IMG/VR virus record: IMGVR_UViG_3300004097_003605
Location: 1 to 64,000 of that record
DNA: 64,000 nucleotides
Direction: 5' to 3' (one strand)
Origin: a virus
A program made the position numbers and the translations under genes. The notes beneath the pieces are model-generated. The model was not told the DNA's origin, did no database searches, and was given only the letters and a program-made list of their open reading frames with translations. Within the stretch, counting starts at the first letter, position 1, and every line of letters starts with the position of its first letter. Positions 42,826-53,100 of the stretch are shown here, piece after piece.

Positions 42826-43512
42826 ATGGCCGACCTGACGCTGATCACCTGCACGGCCGACCGGCCGGAAGCCTTCCATCTATGCGAACGCTGGATGGCA
42901 CGGCAGACGTATCGAGGCTCCATTCAATGGATCGTCGCTGACGGCGGTGAGAAACCCGCGAATTGCACCCGAGGTCAACAGCACCTGATCCTCGGCCCCG
43001 AACCCGACCCGCTGAAGAACTTCCGCCGAAACCTGACCGTCGCCCTGGAGCACGTCGAGTCCCGGATGATCGCGTTCATCGAAGACGACGACTGGTATGC
43101 CCCCGACTGGCTAGAAGCTGTAACCGGTTGGCTCACCAACGCCGACATCGCCGGCGAAATCCCGGCCCGATACTACAACGTCGCGTCACGTCGTTACCAC
43201 GAGCATGCCAACGGCACGCACGCGTCCCTGTGTCAGACCGCGATGCGTTCGTCGCTGCTTTGGAGTCTTCTGACTGCAATCGGGCATGATCGGGGACCTT
43301 TTGTTGATCGCACGCTATGGGACCAGGTTGCTGCAACGAAGCGTCAGCGACTTGAGCGATCTTGCCGCGTGATTGGCATGAAAGGTGTTATAGGTCGCGT
43401 TGGCCTTGGGCTTGGCCATGCTGATCACCACTTCGGATCCAGCGATCCAGATAGAGCAACTCTTGACCGCTGGATGAGTTGCGATGCCGGTCTGTTCTTT
43501 CCGAAAACTTGA
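42826..43512 (+). CDS. Glycosyltransferase, last gene of the glycan cassette
   Basis: This is a 228-residue protein. Its layout (LTLITCTADRPEAFHLCERWM, WIVADGG, then IAFIEDDDWYAPDWLEAVTGWL and MKGVIGRVGLGLGH) repeats the third transferase module of the giant protein at 36677, so a duplication within the cassette is likely. The start follows the methyltransferase stop directly. The last third, from about 43240, reads with lower GC than the rest, close to the putative prophage end. Confidence 0.82.
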   Translation: MADLTLITCTADRPEAFHLCERWMARQTYRGSIQWIVADGGEKPANCTRGQQHLILGPEPDPLKNFRRNLTVALEHVESRMIAFIEDDDWYAPDWLEAVTGWLTNADIAGEIPARYYNVASRRYHEHANGTHASLCQTAMRSSLLWSLLTAIGHDRGPFVDRTLWDQVAATKRQRLERSCRVIGMKGVIGRVGLGLGHADHHFGSSDPDRATLDRWMSCDAGLFFPKT

Positions 43513-43863
43513 TTCCTGCACGCGGCTGTTTGCTGCACGGTAGCAACCATACACTCTGATTTGCCCTAAGCACAAAGAGAATTGCGGTAGTGGCACGCAG
43601 TCGAATTCGGGTCTCCTGAACTGGCCACAACGATCTACTTGGGCTGGCTGCTGATACTACTGCTTAACAACAAAATATCATTCTCGAATCGGATTAATCG
43701 TGCGCTGCTCGAAACCATCGACAGACGGGTTTTAGAGTGATGCCGTGTCGCGAAACTTCGACGGGCAACCATCCCGTCCGCTTCCAACGACGCTATGTCG
43801 CTATCAAAAAGCAAAGGGGCCTATAATGCTGTCTTCAGAACTCGTTGCAGGCGACATACGTAA
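43513..43863. other. Gap between the prophage and the Druantia-like genes
   Basis: 351 bases of lower GC than the phage. I see no gene, and no att repeat shared with the left end. A TATAAT-like box occurs near 43821, without a matching -35 hexamer. The prophage right end should lie here or just before. Confidence 0.5.
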
Positions 43864-46800
43864 TCATCGCCAAGCGTCCTCGAATTCATTCAAATCGATT
43901 TCGAACCAGACTCCGTGCGATTGCTTTCGGCAATTGGACGTAAATCCATACAGGCCATGCCCAAGTAAAACCTTGTAATGCTGCTTAGTAGCACCGTCTA
44001 TAGTTTCAACATAGAGCGGCCGGTCATGCTCTTCGAAGAATGCATGCTCGAGCGCGATTTCAAGATTCAAGTGCTTCAAGTCACGTCTTAGCCGCGAAAC
44101 TTCTGCTTGTTGTTCATCATCACTTCCGAAATTTCCTTTGCCAATTCGCTGCAGTCTTGCAGTTTGTATGTGCACATTAGAGTTGTCGCTCCCCCGTAGG
44201 GCCCGGAGAAACAGCTCGACTGCAAACACTTGGTGAGGCCCACTCATAATGTGTGGGTCGACAATCAATACTCGGCTTACACGATGCAATAGAATCTGTC
44301 CGAGGTAGTCGGTCGCCATCGGATTATGGCCTGTTCCTCCCTGAAGCGTGAATGCATGAAAATGACGTGATTCAGGTAGCGTCGCGACTGACCAACTGAG
44401 GTCAGACTTAACATCCGAATATGCATCCAATTCACGTCCAATTCGGCTGCACGAGGCTGATTGCAATCCGCTGCCGAGTTTCTCACTCGCGGGCCATTTC
44501 CAAACGACCAATGGCTGCTTGCCCTCGCCATCAATCACGATTGATGAGACATCAGGCTGTGCGTTGCCCGGCGATTCGACCGTTACGCCAAGTTCATTTA
44601 GCTCAGAGAGACGATTACGAGCGATATTGCGGTCCACTGCGTCAGCCCCCGCATCAACAGAACTAATTCTCAGAATGACGCCTGCTGGGCCAACGGGCGA
44701 CATTGCCACTTCCTTTATTACATCAAACCAGTCCTTGTGCAGTCCCGCAATTCGTCGTGGGACAAGTTCCGAAACAGTAAATACAACTCGCCCACGCGCC
44801 CCGCGTAGAGATGCAACAATCTCCCGCTCCGCCGATTTGCTTGGCGTTCGCCATGGAGATTCGCGCCCAGTGTCTGCAGCATCAATGAGACGATTCAGAT
44901 ATTGAAGAGGCTCACCTCGAGACAGCTGTTCGTGGCTAAATTGATTCTGGTAGTCGCAAAGACAGCCGTAACAACCGACGCTATCTGGATCGCATTCACA
45001 ACTTGCAAGTAGATCACGAGCTGCTCGTAAGACAGCATCGAGATCCCTCAAAATTCGTTGGCAATGTCCAGCACCTCCCGGAACAGTATCGTACAAGACG
45101 ATGACCTGTTTTCCGGTTGACGGATACGTCGTCGCTGCGAGATCGGAACGCTCGATTCCCAATGACTGACACGCGCCATTTGTCAAAGCATATGCGAGGC
45201 TGAGCCAGAAGCCAGTTTCTGACAAAGAGTGTTCAGAACCATGAAATTGAAGTGTCACGACGTCGGTTTCATACTCGTGGCCCAGCGCCACACCCTCACC
45301 TGTAGTCTCAGGACCAACGCCAATCGGTCCACAACAGGAAGTGCCGCGTGTGTGATACGGAGCGCGATGCTTATTTGGCCTGTTTCGGGCTTGGTCAAAA
45401 TGCGAACGGCCACATGTGCTGCAGATCACAAACCCATTTCGAAATTGATTAGAGTCCGAAGCACGAACGAATGATCCGAGATTGAGCACCAACAGGCTGC
45501 GTCCGGTCAAGTACTCAGCATCAACGCGGACCGGATCATCTGCCGTCGGAATCGTGTTCATCTGATCCACTGTTTGCGTCGCATCTGTTCCAAGGTGTTG
45601 GAGAAAGAACGATCGCGTCGCATGGCTTCTACGTGGCCGGCGACGACGTGGCTCTTTACCTTTCTCTGATGCGTCGGTTACGAATCCCCACTTGGGATCT
45701 ATCCATTGCATTGGTGCGCTACGCGAGGGATCAAACGGATTTCCGCAGACCTTACACTCTGGGTCAATTCCGTCAGGAGAGTGAGCGTCTCGCCATGTTT
45801 CGAGTGAATTGCATTGGTTACACCAACGGAACCAGTTCGTTCCATCAAACTCAAGAGCCGGGAACTTTCGAAGACCGATTGATCTGTGAACCCGTTTGCC
45901 AGCAACAATCTCCGCGCCGGGGGCATATTCGGCAAGCGCTATTTTTCCATCACGTTCCAGACGCAACGCTCCCCGTTCATTTGGCTTGGCGCTAAACTCC
46001 TGGTGCGTGAGGTGGAGCTTTACGACGTTAATCGGAAATGCGAAACTCGGGAGAACCCCGTGTCCCATTAGGTACGAGATCAGGAACTCTCCTCGAGTTT
46101 GTTTCAGCAACTTCTCGAAGGACCGGACGATCGAACGCTCACGATCTGCATCCTTGTTCCGCTCACTTTCAATTTTGCGGTTACTATCGCGAGAAGTTCG
46201 GGCCTGACCTTCGAAGTTTTTGGCCTCTTCCCTGTGCCGATCAATTTCCAAACGGAAACTTCGCAGGAGGCTCGTCGTCGTCTGAGTTGCAATTGCCAGC
46301 GGATTTCCACTTGCTGGATCAGAGTTGGCGAACAGACTCATGAAGTCTAATGCATCCACTCGAGTAATGTCGGGGAAGGACTCAATTATCCGTTTTAGGC
46401 AGATATCGGAATTATTTGCTTCATCCAACCAGTTACGTAGATTATCAACTGGGGACTGCCCGGTGCTGGCAATCTGACTGTCAAAGAAATGGCCGACGGT
46501 TCCAGCACGCTCAAACGCGTTCAACTCTCCATCAATTTTTTGGACGTTCAACCATTCCCAGTACTCGGATAGTACTTCAGCGAAGCAGTGACGCTGGAGA
46601 ATTTTTCGATTATTAAGATCGAGAACTGGTGGTGTTACTTCACCATTTATTATTCGAACCGGGTCATCGAAATGGACTCGATCGTGTGGACGCCGCTGGC
46701 AGAATGTCAGGACGAATGCAACGGAATCCGCTCGGCGCCCCGCTCGACCGGCTCGTTGCACATAGTTCACTGTGCTTGGGGGGACATTTCTTAGGACAAC

Positions 46801-49800
46801 CGCCTGCAGGGCCCCAATGTCAATTCCCATTTCGAAAGTTGTCGAGCAGGAAAGTGCATTTACTTGTCCGCATTGGAACGCTTCTTGTGTTTCCTGACCG
46901 AATCCAGACGACAACTGAGCCGTATGCTCTTCGCAACGAAGCTCTGTCGAAGCCATCCGTACAATTCGGCTGGTAAAAATATTTTCGCCAGGGGCGTCAC
47001 TTGGAAGTTTATCAACACTTTTCAACTTGCCGTTGCATCTCGGAGTGCTGCATATGTGCTCGATATTAACTGACTCGAAGCGGCCGCATTTGTCACATTT
47101 CCAGATGACGCGTGGTCTGGCTACCATCAGCGCGGAGTCTTGAATTACTAGAGCATTCTCACCTCCAATTTCCTCACGACGAAACAACGATTCGAGCGAT
47201 TCGCCGGACAAAAGATCGGTATATATTTGCCCAAGGAATTCTCGGACCGCGCTGTCTGGCAACGTATTCTGTGTACGTCTCAACCACCATCGTTTCACGA
47301 GTTCTTCAAACAGGGTTTCATTTGCGCCCGAATTGCGCAGTCCATGCAGAACGGCATCACCCTTTCTCTGTCGTTCTATCACCAAATAATGTTGCTTGTC
47401 ATGGAACCCTGGCTGTTCGATAGTGTCTGGCACACGAACTAAATGCCGTCGACGCATAAGGTTTATGATTCGTTCAACTAGATGTAGCAACTCATTCCAA
47501 GTCAATTTTCCCGGGAGGCCGCAGCTGTCAATTTGCTCATCACCTTGCGACAGAAATTGATCGCGAACCTCGTTTAGAATCGATACATGCATCAGGCCAA
47601 GGGACTCGATTGAGAGCCGATCGGAGCCCATCACTTCAGACATTAGGTGATAGATCACTCTATTCTTGCGCTCATTTTTTCCAGTGAGGTACGAACCCTT
47701 GAAGGGGCCGTCGGGCATGTCCGCCAATTCGCGACTCTCAAGAAAGGGAACCTTTAGCCCTCGCTCTCGAATAACATCCAAACAACGCTCCGCCCATTCG
47801 GAAATATGAATGGCCGAGTAGTCTTTCGGAAGAGCCTGGAAAGCCACTTCACGCATCATACTTTCGCTGATCTGGTCCTGAAAAAATGAGGCCATGAATG
47901 CGGCGTTCTGCCTGCTGTCACTGAAGACCAGCATTTTCCGTCCGCCGCCAACGAGTGGATCGTCACTAGCCGTTGTGCGGTGCGGAAACGATTTGCGAAG
48001 TTCCGATTGTTGCGTGGAAGAAAGGGCAGGAAGCTGAGTGTAGAGTGCCTGTGAGAGAATGCTTACAGGCACGTCTTGTCCCGTTTGAAGACGTTCGGCA
48101 ATTCGTTGATGCCTGCTAATTCCACAGTTCGGGCAGGATCGGACATCGGTTCGATCTTCATTCGTGGGGACTATATACATCGTTCTCCATATCGGAGTAC
48201 GGTTGCTTGACTGCCCCTCCAACGCACCAGTTACTAAATCAAATCGAACTGGCTCCAATGAGTCTCCTTCAAGGTTTGCATCCTCGAAAGCCAAAAAGTT
48301 GACCGGACGAGTCCACTCCGGAGGTTGATCCAGGCTTTCCCCTCTCTGCGACACATTGTTGCAGATAAATGGGAATTGACAGCTTCTGCACCTCGCAACT
48401 TCGAACGCTTCACGATCAACCGCCTTTTGACGACGAATGTCGATCGCAGTGATGCCGAGATCTGGAACACAGTCTTTGACAGACCTGCTTTCGATTTCTT
48501 CATCAGACGCGAGAACAACAAAAAGTCCTTCAAGAGCACCGGCGAACATATGATATCGGCACGGTAGAAGCGGCTGATCGCCGGGCGCGGGACGAGCGGA
48601 ATTGCAAAGTGAAACAAGTCGTTCCAGATGGTTGGAATAATCGGTATCGGATGACTGGCCTTTGTTCCAGCGATCAGCCAGCTCCTGAAATGCCTTGGGC
48701 TCGTCCTTAATTTGATTCCAGAGCCAGCGGAATCGTGGATGTCCCTTCATCAGGTGAAACAGAAATGCCCTTCGATCATTCCCCGCGGTCTTCTTTGCAT
48801 TTATCCAGGTGTCTTTCGGCGCTAAATGCTTGAATGTGTCGACGAACTTTTCGTGATTACATCCATCTATGTCGACCAGCTGATCCGCCGGAATTTCCCC
48901 AAATGCATCATCCGCGATACCCTGAAGCTTCGTCGACGCGAATTCCCAACCGAATGTAACGTCAGTTGGTGCAAGTCGTTTCGCAAGGATGACAGATGAC
49001 TCGTCAAATGGCAGCCCGAATAAATCGCCTGCAAAGGTAGACGTCGCGTTTCGCTTGTCCTTGTCAGACATTCTGGGGCCGGTAAGTGTTGCACTCGTCG
49101 CAATGCACACAGGTTCGCGATACTCCGTACCGACGGCCTTTTTTCCACGGTGAATTGCAGCTCGGAGCCGCTGCATCAGACGTGCCAACTCGATCCCCTG
49201 AGCACCACGATAGCTATGGGCTTCGTCGAGAATTAGAAATCGCCATGCCGCCTCATCCACAATCTCGAAAAACGGCGACTCGTATGGACGAAGAAGCGAT
49301 TGCTCAAGCATCGCAAAGTTCGTGATCAGAATGTCCGGCGGATCCTCAACGATTTCTTCTCGGCTTAGTAACTGGTTGTCAGGCGCATTCGGCTCCTTGC
49401 GAAGTCCCTTTTCGCGTCCACCTTTCACCGTCTCACTTGTGTATCGCGCGAATGTAATCGGGATTGCGTTTTCGCCGTTACTATCGTTGTATCCAATGAG
49501 CTGAACGAGTCGACGAATCTGGTCGTTTACCAATGCATTCATTGGATAGACAATCAGAGCCCGAATTCCCTTACCGCATTGGCTTCCGTCTGGAGAACGA
49601 GTCGGCCACCTTAGAATCCAGTCGATGGCCGGTAACAGAAAGCATTCAGTTTTTCCGCTACCAGTTCCGCTTGCAACTACAGTATTCGCCCCACCATTTG
49701 TACAAAGTCTGGTGATCGCTGACTCCTGATGTTCGTACAGCTTCCGGCTTCCTGGAATCCTTTCGCGTGCAACAACAGCTTTCGCTGTTCGAGACTTCCG

Positions 49801-50109
49801 TCCGATTGACAGACCTCTACTAGTTCCAGATTCCCTGGACGGTTCGGGCTGGTTCTCGCGAAATAGCTCGGAAAATCTTTCGTGAAGAGTTCCATCAGAA
49901 ACAAGCGTGTCTAGTGTCGAATTTCCAAGCGTAAATGGGGCCGTCGCTTCGAGAAACGGGCCATTGATGAGCCGACCTGGTGATCTAAGAATTCGACGGA
50001 ATTCATCATTTAGCTCGCGAGTACCTGCATCACCACTCAGCCCGAACGATGTAGCAAGGTAGGCCAAGTATTCGTTGCGAAGATTGTTGGCCACGTCGAT
50101 AGGGTTCAT
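43864..50109 (-). CDS. druE: DruE-like DEAH helicase with DUF1998 and MIT_C/PLD-like C-terminus (Druantia type III-like)
   Basis: This is a 2081-residue SF2 helicase. Motif I GTGSGKT is at 148-154, DEAH at 295-298, IATSATLTG near 350, and the second RecA domain has FEMGIDIGALQAVVLRN and QRAGRAGRR near 1110. Several CxxC zinc knuckles lie between 660 and 1450. The DUF1998 cysteines (CECDPDSVGCYGCLCDYQ) are near 1710. A last domain around VLIVDPHIMSGPHQ resembles MIT C-terminal PLD-like folds. Druantia systems are defined by a DUF1998 helicase of about this size. The ATG at 50109 lies ten bases after the druH stop; a GTG at 50160 would overlap it. Confidence 0.83.
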   Translation of the reverse strand: MNPIDVANNLRNEYLAYLATSFGLSGDAGTRELNDEFRRILRSPGRLINGPFLEATAPFTLGNSTLDTLVSDGTLHERFSELFRENQPEPSRESGTSRGLSIGRKSRTAKAVVARERIPGSRKLYEHQESAITRLCTNGGANTVVASGTGSGKTECFLLPAIDWILRWPTRSPDGSQCGKGIRALIVYPMNALVNDQIRRLVQLIGYNDSNGENAIPITFARYTSETVKGGREKGLRKEPNAPDNQLLSREEIVEDPPDILITNFAMLEQSLLRPYESPFFEIVDEAAWRFLILDEAHSYRGAQGIELARLMQRLRAAIHRGKKAVGTEYREPVCIATSATLTGPRMSDKDKRNATSTFAGDLFGLPFDESSVILAKRLAPTDVTFGWEFASTKLQGIADDAFGEIPADQLVDIDGCNHEKFVDTFKHLAPKDTWINAKKTAGNDRRAFLFHLMKGHPRFRWLWNQIKDEPKAFQELADRWNKGQSSDTDYSNHLERLVSLCNSARPAPGDQPLLPCRYHMFAGALEGLFVVLASDEEIESRSVKDCVPDLGITAIDIRRQKAVDREAFEVARCRSCQFPFICNNVSQRGESLDQPPEWTRPVNFLAFEDANLEGDSLEPVRFDLVTGALEGQSSNRTPIWRTMYIVPTNEDRTDVRSCPNCGISRHQRIAERLQTGQDVPVSILSQALYTQLPALSSTQQSELRKSFPHRTTASDDPLVGGGRKMLVFSDSRQNAAFMASFFQDQISESMMREVAFQALPKDYSAIHISEWAERCLDVIRERGLKVPFLESRELADMPDGPFKGSYLTGKNERKNRVIYHLMSEVMGSDRLSIESLGLMHVSILNEVRDQFLSQGDEQIDSCGLPGKLTWNELLHLVERIINLMRRRHLVRVPDTIEQPGFHDKQHYLVIERQRKGDAVLHGLRNSGANETLFEELVKRWWLRRTQNTLPDSAVREFLGQIYTDLLSGESLESLFRREEIGGENALVIQDSALMVARPRVIWKCDKCGRFESVNIEHICSTPRCNGKLKSVDKLPSDAPGENIFTSRIVRMASTELRCEEHTAQLSSGFGQETQEAFQCGQVNALSCSTTFEMGIDIGALQAVVLRNVPPSTVNYVQRAGRAGRRADSVAFVLTFCQRRPHDRVHFDDPVRIINGEVTPPVLDLNNRKILQRHCFAEVLSEYWEWLNVQKIDGELNAFERAGTVGHFFDSQIASTGQSPVDNLRNWLDEANNSDICLKRIIESFPDITRVDALDFMSLFANSDPASGNPLAIATQTTTSLLRSFRLEIDRHREEAKNFEGQARTSRDSNRKIESERNKDADRERSIVRSFEKLLKQTRGEFLISYLMGHGVLPSFAFPINVVKLHLTHQEFSAKPNERGALRLERDGKIALAEYAPGAEIVAGKRVHRSIGLRKFPALEFDGTNWFRWCNQCNSLETWRDAHSPDGIDPECKVCGNPFDPSRSAPMQWIDPKWGFVTDASEKGKEPRRRRPRRSHATRSFFLQHLGTDATQTVDQMNTIPTADDPVRVDAEYLTGRSLLVLNLGSFVRASDSNQFRNGFVICSTCGRSHFDQARNRPNKHRAPYHTRGTSCCGPIGVGPETTGEGVALGHEYETDVVTLQFHGSEHSLSETGFWLSLAYALTNGACQSLGIERSDLAATTYPSTGKQVIVLYDTVPGGAGHCQRILRDLDAVLRAARDLLASCECDPDSVGCYGCLCDYQNQFSHEQLSRGEPLQYLNRLIDAADTGRESPWRTPSKSAEREIVASLRGARGRVVFTVSELVPRRIAGLHKDWFDVIKEVAMSPVGPAGVILRISSVDAGADAVDRNIARNRLSELNELGVTVESPGNAQPDVSSIVIDGEGKQPLVVWKWPASEKLGSGLQSASCSRIGRELDAYSDVKSDLSWSVATLPESRHFHAFTLQGGTGHNPMATDYLGQILLHRVSRVLIVDPHIMSGPHQVFAVELFLRALRGSDNSNVHIQTARLQRIGKGNFGSDDEQQAEVSRLRRDLKHLNLEIALEHAFFEEHDRPLYVETIDGATKQHYKVLLGHGLYGFTSNCRKQSHGVWFEIDLNEFEDAWR

Positions 50110-50119
50110 TGCGTTCTCG

Positions 50120-53100
50120 CTATTTATAGATGAATGACCCGTCTGGTAGGCCGGCTCCACCTCGGTAGAAGATTTGTACGAGAAGCTCGGCGAGAATTAG
50201 ACACTTGCGAGCTTTCGTGGGGGCCTGCTCCATGACTTTGCCAAGCTGACGGTTTAGAATTTTGATGATTGGTGCGTCAAAGTCGTCGATCCCAAACACA
50301 GGCTCAGGACCCTCTGATGCCACAATTCGGTCCATCCAGCTGATCAGCCAGATATCTCGAATTGACTCGGAAATTCGTAAAGATTCCTGTTTGATCGCAG
50401 ATCCCCAAAGCATTTGAGTGCTTGCCCCAGCCGGACGACTTACCTCTTCGTACCACTCGCCCGCAATTGGTGACATAGTTTCGGCACTGCAGAAGCTGAG
50501 GTCGATATCAGCACCCGTAAGCGATTCTTGTGGACTGACTTCGTCCCACTCATTCAACGTCTTGCGAAGATCGATCAGTTCGCTGACGCTATCTGATGCC
50601 GGCGGACTGATTCGCAACGCCCCGTCGAACCTGCATGTAGCCAGCCCGTTGATAAGATCTCTTTCGTCGAAAATTGTCCATACGTGATTCTTATCAGACC
50701 ACCGTAACGAACAGGCCTGTTTGCGGCGGGAAGCGCTTCCGTAGCAGTTCGCATTAATGATCATGTCGCCGTTGGCGTTGCTATCATTGTCAATATTCAG
50801 GAGTTGAAGCTGATGTCGGTGGCGACCATTTCTACAGATGAACTCAGTGGTTGAACCGAGGTTGAGCGGATGCAACTGCTTAAGAGGCGGCAACCCCAAA
50901 GCGGCGTGATGAGCTTCAATGCGGCTACTTGCTTCTCGTTTGTTGTAGTACTTGGCCTTTTCGCTGGATGCTCTACTGACAAGCCACAAATCCCGGATGT
51001 AGTCAATGGGGAATGTCAATTCTGGCGATGATGCCCCAATCGGAGGTATCCAATTGGCGACCGTTACATTGAAGTCCGCAAAATGCCGACCATCCATAAG
51101 CAATTCGACACATTCTGCATCGCATTCCTTCTTCGTCGCGAGTTTGTTGAAGAAGGAAAGCGGGTCGAGTAACTGATGACCGCGCCTTGCTGATTGCAGC
51201 CGATTAGCGAAATTGACAAGCTCCTCATCAGCATGTGATTGCTCGCCAATCCATGCCCTGATTCTCTGCTCAAATGCAATCAGGTCATCGCTTCCCACTG
51301 GCTCTGAAAAGTTGGGATTAAACTCCGACAAGTCGCGAGCCAGCTTCCTACGAAAATCGGGCAATCCATCGCTAAGTTGAGCCAGTAGATAGGCTGAATT
51401 TGCCGCCCCGATGAGCGAAGCGGAAGTGAATGAGGACTGCTCATTATGGAAACGCCAGCACGGTGTCCTCATGCTTTTGCTGTCGACGGCAATGCGCAGG
51501 GCGGGCTTCTTTAGCGACAACCCGCGAGGCGGCAGAGTGGTGACAGCGATGGCAGTCCGACTGCCTGCAGGTAGTTCATCCAGCGTCCCAATCCATGAGA
51601 TGTTTCGGTTTGAATCATCACAGCTCGCCAAAACGGTCGGACGGCTGGCCGGGTCCAGAGGATCCCATGCAACAAGAGAACAATGTTCGTTTTCAAGCTC
51701 AAGCTCAGCCGTAATTTGAAACGTGTTGTGATCGGCTTCGACATCGAGATTGACGACAATTGGTCGATCAACCTTGATGAGGGCAACGAATTCCTTGCCA
51801 CAACTTTCAAACCGGATCTCATTGACTGAGTCAAGTTTCCGTACAACGCGCAGACCGGACTCAGTCTTCTGTCCGTCAAAAGTAAGGTCTCGACCAAGAA
51901 TACGAATGTCACTGTCGAACGGTACTTCGATTTCAAGTAATGCCCCTGCCGCATCCCGCTTGTCGATCAGGATTACCTCGTCTGTCCAGATCGCGTCAGA
52001 GTCCTTCGCGGAGACGACTCGCCAGCGAATGCCTTGTACGGGCCAGCTGAATGAGATGGCAGGCACCCTGTCATCATCCCATTTCCATAACGCAGACAAG
52101 GCGGGCTGGACCGTTGAATCTTTGACGGCCCAAAGGCCGTCGATGTTGGAGACGTGTTGGCCTTCCAGGACTCCACCCTGTGGCGCGAGAACTTCAACGG
52201 CAGCACTCTTCCCGTTGTCGGTGTAATGTGGCCCATCGAAGCTAAAGCCTGGAATTACTGCAAGGCGGGATACCAAGCGGCCTATCCCTTTGGCATTTCG
52301 AAGTTGAAACACCCCTGGGCCTTCGTTTGGATCAATCGGGAACAACAAACTCTGGCTTGAATCTATACGAATTCGTGAGGGATCGCCGAGCTCATAGGCG
52401 GAGTACTCGCGTGTCAGCAATAACGTGACCGGTTGTCGGCTGTCAGAGTTAACAAGCGGCGGCTCGTCATAGACGTCAACTAGTTGTCCATCTGACGTTT
52501 CTGCAGTAACTACAGGCTTCGGCAGTTCAACATGCGCGCCAGGACGGTAAGCCAGCTCAATTGACTCCTCTTCACCGTCGATCATCCATTTAAGAGTAGA
52601 CTCGCTATGTGACCTAACAGGTACTTGAACTTCCCAGGCCGTCCAGGTTTTGTGTTTTGAAAACCAACGCCATTTCGTTTGCAGCTGACGAATCAGACCG
52701 GGACAACACTCAGTGTCGGGAGTGCCTTCAATCAGTACGTACCAACGACCGGCTCCAAGTCCGCGGGAGTCCAGAATCGCGGCATCCTCAAGATTTCCGT
52801 TGTGCCCGTGAAACCAGATCCAGTGAGAATCGTTGTGGCGAGCAAGAAAGGACCTGTTCAAATCCGGGTCGCGACGAGACACCACCGCAACGTCCTCTAT
52901 GATTGGTCCCTGCACATACGCGGTCGATTCAGACTTGCCCTTGATCCAGAACGGTTTTTCGATTCCTGATAGGCGCCAGGCGGTTGTATCGGTTGACGGC
53001 ACCGACAGTACAACGTGACCGGTTTCCGGACGAAACTTGATTTCAGGAAAACTGCGATGACGAGATCGAGAACGCAGCCCGACCGAAAGGTCGGCCAGTG

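Larger units (their letters stand above)
3650..43520. mobile_element. Siphovirus-like prophage (boundaries approximate)
   Basis: This 40-kb block holds a full set of temperate phage functions: a serine recombinase module at the left end, LexA-type regulator, sigma factor, replication and recombination genes, terminase, portal, capsid, decoration protein, tail tube, tail chaperones, tape measure and late tail genes, then a glycan-modification cassette. No sheath or baseplate proteins of contractile tails were seen, so a long flexible tail is likely. A 34-base element repeated at 6526, 10305 and 23928 joins the recombinase operon to the phage operons. The ends are placed between the mcrB-like gene and the HTH gene at 3706, and after the last glycosyltransferase. 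I found no att repeat, so both limits are guesses. Confidence 0.85.

Noticed and set aside
43513-43863. Right att site of the prophage
   Set aside because: I compared this gap by eye with 3605-3705 and found no convincing shared core.
50110-50160. GTG at 50160 as the druE-like start
   Set aside because: It would overlap the preceding gene by 41 bases and adds residues without a family pattern; the ATG at 50109 gives ordinary spacing.
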